Source: CANKHA01 sp963750965 (GTDB lineage: Bacteria > Pseudomonadota > Alphaproteobacteria > Rhizobiales > Xanthobacteraceae). From it: a DNA stretch of 64,000 nt. The notes beneath the pieces were generated by a model. That model was not told where the DNA came from, made no database searches, and saw only the letters and a program-made list of their open reading frames with translations. The stretch spans positions 1-64,000 of the forward strand of contig CAVVSK010000009.1 in assembly GCA_963750965.1 (NCBI GenBank), in the 5' to 3' direction. The translations under genes were made by a program, and so were the position numbers. This document shows, piece after piece, positions 59,314-64,000 of this stretch (its first letter is position 1; every line of letters begins with the position of its first letter).

Positions 59314-60153
59314 ATGGCGCTTAAAACATTTAATCCCGTCACGCCGAGTCAGCGTCAGCTGGTGCTCGTCGACCGGTCTGCGCTCTACAAGGGCAAGCCG
59401 GTGAAGGCGCTGACAGAGGGCAAATCTTCCTCCGGCGGCCGTAACAACAACGGGCGCGTCACCGTGCGTTTCCGCGGCGGCGGGCACAAGCAGGCCTATC
59501 GCGTCATCGACTTCAAGCGCACGAAGTTCGACGCTCCGGCGGTTGTCGAGCGGCTGGAATATGATCCGAACCGCACCGCCTTTATCGCGCTGGTGAAGTA
59601 CCAGGACGGCGAACTTGCTTACATCCTCGCGCCACAGCGCCTGAGCGCCGGCGACAGCGTGGTCGCTGGTGAAAACGTGGACGTGAAGCCGGGCAACGCG
59701 ATGCCGGCCGGCAATATCCCGGTTGGCACCATCGTGCACAATGTCGAGATCAAGATCGGCAAAGGCGGTCAGATAGCCCGTTCGGCGGGTACCTACGCGC
59801 AGATCGTAGGGCGCGACCAGGACTACGTGATCCTGCGCTTGAATTCTGGCGAGCAGCGTCTGGTTCACGGCCGCTGCATGGCCACCATTGGCGCGGTGTC
59901 AAACCCGGATGAGATGAACACCTCGATCGGCAAGGCCGGGCGCAAGCGCTGGTTAGGACGCCGGCCGCATAACCGCGGCGTCACCATGAACCCGATCGAC
60001 CATCCGCATGGCGGCGGCGAAGGCCGCACCTCCGGCGGTCGTCACCCGGTCACCCCTTGGGGCTTCCCCACCAAGGGCAAGAAGACCCGCAAGAACAAGG
60101 TCACCGGTAAATTCATCATTGCCAGCCGCCATGCGCGGAAGAAGAAGAAATAG
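59314..60153 (+). CDS. rplB: 50S ribosomal protein L2
   Basis: 279 aa. VRFRGGGHKQAYRVIDFKRT; peptidyl-transferase-proximal MNPIDHPHGGGEGRTSGGRH; basic tail GKKTRKNKVTGKFIIASRHA. 12 nt after rplW. Confidence 0.96.
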   Translation: MALKTFNPVTPSQRQLVLVDRSALYKGKPVKALTEGKSSSGGRNNNGRVTVRFRGGGHKQAYRVIDFKRTKFDAPAVVERLEYDPNRTAFIALVKYQDGELAYILAPQRLSAGDSVVAGENVDVKPGNAMPAGNIPVGTIVHNVEIKIGKGGQIARSAGTYAQIVGRDQDYVILRLNSGEQRLVHGRCMATIGAVSNPDEMNTSIGKAGRKRWLGRRPHNRGVTMNPIDHPHGGGEGRTSGGRHPVTPWGFPTKGKKTRKNKVTGKFIIASRHARKKKK

Positions 60154-60162
60154 GACGAGCAC

Positions 60163-60459
60163 ATGACGCGTTCCGTTTGGAAAGGCCCGTTCGTTGATGG
60201 CTATCTGCTGAAGAAGGCGGACGTATCTCGTTCGTCCGGCCGGCATGAAATCATCAAGATGTGGAGCCGGCGTTCGACGATCTTGCCGCAATTCGTCGGA
60301 CTGACCTTCGGCGTCTATAACGGGCAAAAACATATCCCGGTGAGCGTCACCGAGGAAATGGTTGGACACAAGTTTGGCGAGTTCGCGCCGACGCGCACCT
60401 TCCATGGCCATTCGGCCGACCGGAAGGCCAAGCGCGCGCCGTCGGGCGGACCTGCGTAA
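60163..60459 (+). CDS. rpsS: 30S ribosomal protein S19
   Basis: 98 aa. TRSVWKGPFVDGYLLKKADV and the core GHKFGEFAPTRTFHGHSADR; slightly longer at the C-terminus (KRAPSGGPA) than the usual 92 aa. Confidence 0.95.
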   Translation: MTRSVWKGPFVDGYLLKKADVSRSSGRHEIIKMWSRRSTILPQFVGLTFGVYNGQKHIPVSVTEEMVGHKFGEFAPTRTFHGHSADRKAKRAPSGGPA

Positions 60460-60474
60460 GATACGAGGACGACA

Positions 60475-60855
60475 ATGGGCAAGCGCGCACGCGAGAGAGC
60501 GCTCTCGGAAAACGAAGCCAAGGCGGTCGCCCGCCTGCTGCGGATCTCACCGCAGAAGCTCAATCTTGTCGCCGGTCTGATCCGCGGCAAGAAGGTGTCG
60601 AGCGCGCTCGCCGATCTGGAATTTTCCCGCAAGCGGATCGCGCGGGACGTTCGCAAATGCCTGGAGTTGGCGATCGCCAACGCCGAGAACAATCACGATC
60701 TCGACGTCGACGATCTCGTCGTCGCCGAGGCCTACGTCGGCAAGGCCCTGGTCATGAAGCGCTTCCACGCGCGCGGCCGCGGCCGGGCTGGCGGAATTTT
60801 GAAGCCTTTTTCGAATCTCACCATCGTGGTGCGTGAGGTCGAGGCGGGCGCTTAA
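60475..60855 (+). CDS. rplV: 50S ribosomal protein L22
   Basis: 126 aa. RISPQKLNLVAGLIRGKKVS and tunnel beta-hairpin region VMKRFHARGRGRAGGILKPF. Confidence 0.95.
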   Translation: MGKRARERALSENEAKAVARLLRISPQKLNLVAGLIRGKKVSSALADLEFSRKRIARDVRKCLELAIANAENNHDLDVDDLVVAEAYVGKALVMKRFHARGRGRAGGILKPFSNLTIVVREVEAGA

Positions 60856-60869
60856 GGAGAGCACGACCC

Positions 60870-61568
60870 ATGGGTCAAAAGGTCAATCCGATCGGGCTGC
60901 GTCTCGGCGTGAATCGCACCTGGGATTCGCGCTGGTATGCCGGCAAGAGCGAATACGGCACGCTGCTGCATGAAGATATGAAGATCCGCAAGGAGCTTCT
61001 GAAGCTTCTCAAGCAGGCGGCGGTGTCCAAGATTGTGATCGAGCGCCCGCACAAGAAGTGCCGGGTGACGATCCATTCGGCGCGCCCCGGCGTGGTAATA
61101 GGCAAGAAGGGCGCCGACATCGAGAAGCTGCGCAGGGTTGTTGCCGGTCTCACTCAGTCGGACGTGGTGATCAACATCGTCGAAATCCGCAAGCCGGAGC
61201 TCGACGCTCAGTTGGTCGGTGAATCGATCGCGCAGCAGCTCGAGCGGCGTGTTGCCTTCCGTCGCGCCATGAAGCGGGCGGTGCAGTCCGCCATGCGGCT
61301 TGGCGCCGAAGGCATCCGCATCAACTGCTCCGGCCGGCTCGGCGGCGCCGAGATTGCGCGCATGGAGTGGTACCGCGAAGGCCGCGTGCCGCTGCACACG
61401 CTGCGCGCCGACGTCGACTACGGCGTCGCCACCGGCTTCACGACTTACGGCACCTGCGGCGTCAAGGTCTGGATCTTCAAGGGTGAGATCATGGAGCACG
61501 ACCCGATGGCGCAGGACAAGAAGATGGCCGAGGGCGAGGCGGGGCGTCCGCGCCGCGATACGGCCTAA
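60870..61568 (+). CDS. rpsC: 30S ribosomal protein S3
   Basis: 232 aa. GQKVNPIGLRLGVNRTWDSR; KH domain RPGVVIGKKGADIEKLRRVV; C-terminal INCSGRLGGAEIARMEWYRE. Lines the mRNA entry channel. Confidence 0.95.
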   Translation: MGQKVNPIGLRLGVNRTWDSRWYAGKSEYGTLLHEDMKIRKELLKLLKQAAVSKIVIERPHKKCRVTIHSARPGVVIGKKGADIEKLRRVVAGLTQSDVVINIVEIRKPELDAQLVGESIAQQLERRVAFRRAMKRAVQSAMRLGAEGIRINCSGRLGGAEIARMEWYREGRVPLHTLRADVDYGVATGFTTYGTCGVKVWIFKGEIMEHDPMAQDKKMAEGEAGRPRRDTA

Positions 61569-61601
61569 CGCCAACGGAATTCAGGAAACGAGAGCAAGAC
61601 C

Positions 61602-62015
61602 ATGCTGCAACCGATGCGCACCAAGTTCCGCAAGGCGCACAAGGGCCGTATCCACGGCAACTCGAAGGCCGGCACCGAACTCAATTTCGGGCAATTCGGC
61701 CTCAAGGCGCTGGAGCCGGACCGCGTCACCGCGCGGCAGATCGAGGCTGCGCGCCGTGCGCTGACCCGGCACATGAAACGCGCGGGCCGCGTCTGGATAC
61801 GAATTTATCCGGATGTACCGGTCTCAAAAAAGCCGATCGAAGTGCGTATGGGCAAGGGCAAGGGCACGCCGGAATTCTGGGTCTGCCGCGTTAAGCCCGG
61901 CCGCATCATGTTTGAAGTAGATGGTGTCTCGGTGCAGGTCGCCAAGGAAGCTTTGGCGCTTGCCGCAGCGAAGCTGTCGGTCAAGAGCCGCTTTATCGAG
62001 CGCATCGCCGAGTAG
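61602..62015 (+). CDS. rplP: 50S ribosomal protein L16
   Basis: 137 aa. MLQPMRTKFRKAHKGRIHGN and GKGKGTPEFWVCRVKPGRIM. Binds near the A-site tRNA elbow. Confidence 0.95.
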   Translation: MLQPMRTKFRKAHKGRIHGNSKAGTELNFGQFGLKALEPDRVTARQIEAARRALTRHMKRAGRVWIRIYPDVPVSKKPIEVRMGKGKGTPEFWVCRVKPGRIMFEVDGVSVQVAKEALALAAAKLSVKSRFIERIAE

Positions 62016-62030
62016 GGCAGGAGGAACGAT

Positions 62031-62333
62031 ATGAAAACTGCCGACGCCAGGGCGATGACGGTCGATCAACTCGACGACGAGGTGCTGAAGCTGAAGAAGG
62101 AGCAGTTCAACCTGCGCTTTCAGCGCGCCACCGGTCAGCTTGAGAATACCTCGCGGGTGCGCGTGATCCGGCGCGATATCGCCCGCATCAAAACCATCGC
62201 GCGGCAGAAGCGTCTGGGCCAGGCAGTCCCGCAGCGCGCCGCGGAACCGAAACAGAAGCCTGCAGCTGCGCCGAAGGCGAAGCGTGCGGCGGCAGCGCGG
62301 CCGAAGAAGGCCACGAAACCGAAGTCGAAGTAA
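62031..62333 (+). CDS. rpmC: 50S ribosomal protein L29 with C-terminal extension
   Basis: 100 aa against the usual 63-70. Residues 1-62 are a normal uL29 helix pair (VDQLDDEVLKLKKEQFNLRF, VRVIRRDIARIKTIARQK). Residues 63-100 are a Lys/Ala/Pro-rich tail (PKAKRAAAARPKKATKPKSK). No frameshift explains it. uL29 sits by the exit tunnel, so the basic tail could touch rRNA there. Confidence 0.93.
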   Translation: MKTADARAMTVDQLDDEVLKLKKEQFNLRFQRATGQLENTSRVRVIRRDIARIKTIARQKRLGQAVPQRAAEPKQKPAAAPKAKRAAAARPKKATKPKSK

Positions 62334-62343
62334 GGGGAATAGG

Positions 62344-62595
62344 ATGCCGAAGCGTACGCTCCAAGGCGTCGTGGTGAGCGACAAGCAGCAGAAGACGGTG
62401 GTGGTGCGCGTGGATCGCCGCTTCACCCATCCGACGCTGAAAAAAACCATCCGGCGGTCGAAGAAATATCATGCTCACGACGAGAGCAATGAATACGGCG
62501 CCGGTGATGTCGTATGGATCGAAGAACATCGTCCGATATCCAAGCTCAAGCGCTGGACCGTGGTCCGCGGCGAAAAGAAGAAGACGGCGAAGTAA
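62344..62595 (+). CDS. rpsQ: 30S ribosomal protein S17
   Basis: 83 aa from ATG 62344. PKRTLQGVVVSDKQQKTVVV and EYGAGDVVWIEEHRPISKLK. OB-fold rRNA-binding protein. Confidence 0.95.
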   Translation: MPKRTLQGVVVSDKQQKTVVVRVDRRFTHPTLKKTIRRSKKYHAHDESNEYGAGDVVWIEEHRPISKLKRWTVVRGEKKKTAK

Positions 62596-62632
62596 TCGCG
62601 CAAGGCGCGAAGGAAAGTAGACGAGGCGCGGC

Positions 62633-63001
62633 ATGATTCAGATGCAAACCAATCTCGACGTGGCGGACAATTCCGGCGCGCGCCGCGTCATGTGCATCAA
62701 GGTGCTGGGCGGCTCGAAGCGGCGTTACGCGACGATCGGCGACATCATCGTGGTGTCTGTCAAGGAAGCGATCCCGCGTGGGCGCGTGAAGAAGGGCGAG
62801 GTGATGAAGGCGGTGGTGGTGCGCGTTTCCAAGGACATCAAGCGTCCGGACGGCTCGACCATCCGTTTCGACCGCAACGCCGCGGTGCTGATCAACGCCC
62901 AGTCGGAGCCGGTCGGGACCCGTATCTTCGGGCCGGTGCCGCGCGAGCTGCGCGCCAAGAACCACATGAAGATCATCTCGCTTGCGCCGGAGGTGTTGTG
63001 A
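62633..63001 (+). CDS. rplN: 50S ribosomal protein L14
   Basis: 122 aa. MIQMQTNLDVADNSGARRVM and GTRIFGPVPRELRAKNHMKI. Its stop overlaps the rplX start by 1 nt (TGATG). Confidence 0.96.
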   Translation: MIQMQTNLDVADNSGARRVMCIKVLGGSKRRYATIGDIIVVSVKEAIPRGRVKKGEVMKAVVVRVSKDIKRPDGSTIRFDRNAAVLINAQSEPVGTRIFGPVPRELRAKNHMKIISLAPEVL

Positions 63002-63318
63002 TGGCTGCCAAGATTCGCAAGGGCGACAAGGTGGTCGTGCTGACCGGCCGCGACAAGGGCCGGTCGGGTGAAGTGGTCGAAGTGCGCCCCAGCGAGGGCC
63101 GCGCGCTCGTACGTGGAATTAACATGGTCAAGCGCCATCAGCGCCAGACCGCCAATCAGGAAGGCGGCATCATCTCCAAGGAGGGGACGATCCATCTGTC
63201 CAATCTGGCGGTCGCCGATCCGAAGTCGGGCAAGCCGACGCGTGTTGGTTTCAAGCTGATGAAGGACGGCCAGCGCGTCCGCGTGGCGAAGCGTTCAGGA
63301 GTTGAGATCGATGGCTGA
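63001..63318 (+). CDS. rplX: 50S ribosomal protein L24
   Basis: 105 aa. KIRKGDKVVVLTGRDKGRSG (KOW motif) and VKRHQRQTANQEGGIISKEG. Overlaps rplE by 8 nt. Confidence 0.95.
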   Translation: MAAKIRKGDKVVVLTGRDKGRSGEVVEVRPSEGRALVRGINMVKRHQRQTANQEGGIISKEGTIHLSNLAVADPKSGKPTRVGFKLMKDGQRVRVAKRSGVEIDG

Positions 63319-63997
63319 GACAGACAAAACCCAGGCGGCGAAGGCCGAAGCCAAGAAGGCCCAGCAGGCCGAGAAGGCCGAGCGCGCCAAGAAGGCCCAG
63401 AAGGCAGAGGGTGCGAAGGCTGAAGGCGGCGGCAAGAAGCTGCGCGAAGAGCGCGTGCCACCGCGGCTGGTGGGCTTTTACGAAGAAACCGTGCGGGCCA
63501 AGCTCACGGAGCAGTTCGGCTATACCAACCGCATGCAGGTCCCGACGCTCGACAAGATCGTGCTCAACATGGGCATTGGCGAGGGCGTGAACGACCGCAA
63601 GAAGGTCGACCAGGCCGCCTCCGACCTCGCGCTGATTGCAGGTCAGAAGCCGGTCATCACCAAGTCGCGTAAATCGGTCGCCAACTTCAAGCTGCGCGAC
63701 GGCCAGGCGATCGGCTGCAAGGTCACGCTGCGCCGCGCTCGCATGTACGAGTTCATCGACCGACTGATCAACATCGCGCTGCCGCGCGTGCGCGACTTTC
63801 GCGGGCTCAACCCCAAGAGCTTCGATGGCCGCGGCAATTATTCGATGGGCGTGAAGGAACACATCATTTTCCCGGAGATCGACTACGACAAGGCAGCCGA
63901 GGTCTGGGGCATGGACATCACCGTTTGCACGACCGCGCGCACCGACGACGAAGCGCGCGCCTTGCTTGCGGCATTCAACTTCCCGTTCCGGCAGTGA
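63311..63997 (+). CDS. rplE: 50S ribosomal protein L5 with N-terminal extension
   Basis: 228 aa from ATG 63311, against the usual 179-187. Residues 1-47 are Lys/Ala/Glu-rich and coiled-coil-like (AKAEAKKAQQAEKAERAKKA). The normal uL5 begins near PPRLVGFYEETVRAKLTEQF, and GIGEGVNDRKKVDQAASDLA through the end are standard. GAG at 63303-63305, 5 nt before ATG 63311, lies inside rplX. A later ATG before the core would lack a ribosome site. Binds 5S rRNA. Confidence 0.92.
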   Translation: MAETDKTQAAKAEAKKAQQAEKAERAKKAQKAEGAKAEGGGKKLREERVPPRLVGFYEETVRAKLTEQFGYTNRMQVPTLDKIVLNMGIGEGVNDRKKVDQAASDLALIAGQKPVITKSRKSVANFKLRDGQAIGCKVTLRRARMYEFIDRLINIALPRVRDFRGLNPKSFDGRGNYSMGVKEHIIFPEIDYDKAAEVWGMDITVCTTARTDDEARALLAAFNFPFRQ

Positions 63998-64000
63998 GGG

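Overview
The window looks like the chromosome of a high-GC alphaproteobacterium of the Hyphomicrobiales, near Bradyrhizobiaceae/Xanthobacteraceae. The evidence is the protein sequences of the ribosomal/RNA polymerase block, the block's order (tRNA-Trp, secE, nusG, rplKAJL, rpoBC, then rpsL, rpsG, fusA, tuf and the S10 operon), and many tiny orphan proteins of a kind common in that group. This placement is by recognition, not by a database search.

Positions 1-18.1 kb are a gene-poor accessory region between a tRNA-like scrap at the left edge and tRNA-Arg(TCG). It holds many proteins of 38-100 aa, several in diverged duplicate copies (7.2-9.7 kb against 16.4-18.0 kb), and relics of mobile or transferred genes (DUF3631 helicase/primase, LigD, serine recombinase, LysR, and ChrA just beyond the tRNA). 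Larger genes here are a two-TM/GAF-like protein, a zinc-ribbon protein, a KTSC-domain protein, a secreted LamG/DUF1080-like protein and a MauG-like dihaem cytochrome c peroxidase. Two genes at 14.4 and 15.9 kb share a near-identical leader with alternative hairpins over the Shine-Dalgarno sequence; this is the best candidate here for something undescribed.

Positions 18.2-36 kb are mixed: PAP2 lipid phosphatase, a PAS-containing methyl-accepting protein, a single-domain response regulator, two identical tRNA-Thr genes 1.9 kb apart, an acetate-type symporter module (DUF4212 plus ActP) next to an exonuclease-CBS-DUF294 regulator, rlmB, tRNA-Tyr, tRNA-Gly with a broken Ser/Thr kinase beside it, an orphan Bug-type binding protein with a cupin, and tRNA-Trp.

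Positions 36-48.2 kb are secE-nusG-rplKAJL-rpoBC. A small catabolic cluster (Rieske oxygenase, ThDP enzyme, second Bug protein) lies at 48.4-52.4 kb. From 52.7 kb a strong promoter drives rpsL-rpsG-fusA-tuf, followed by rpsJ-rplCDWB-rpsS-rplV-rpsC-rplP-rpmC-rpsQ-rplNXE to the window end.

Caution: rpoC, which must be functional, carries a one-base insertion at about 46801. Several other well-conserved genes show the same single extra base (about 26277, 28877, 29609, 34205). I therefore treat isolated frameshifts in conserved genes as probable sequence errors, and treat genes with several lesions or lost domains as real relics.
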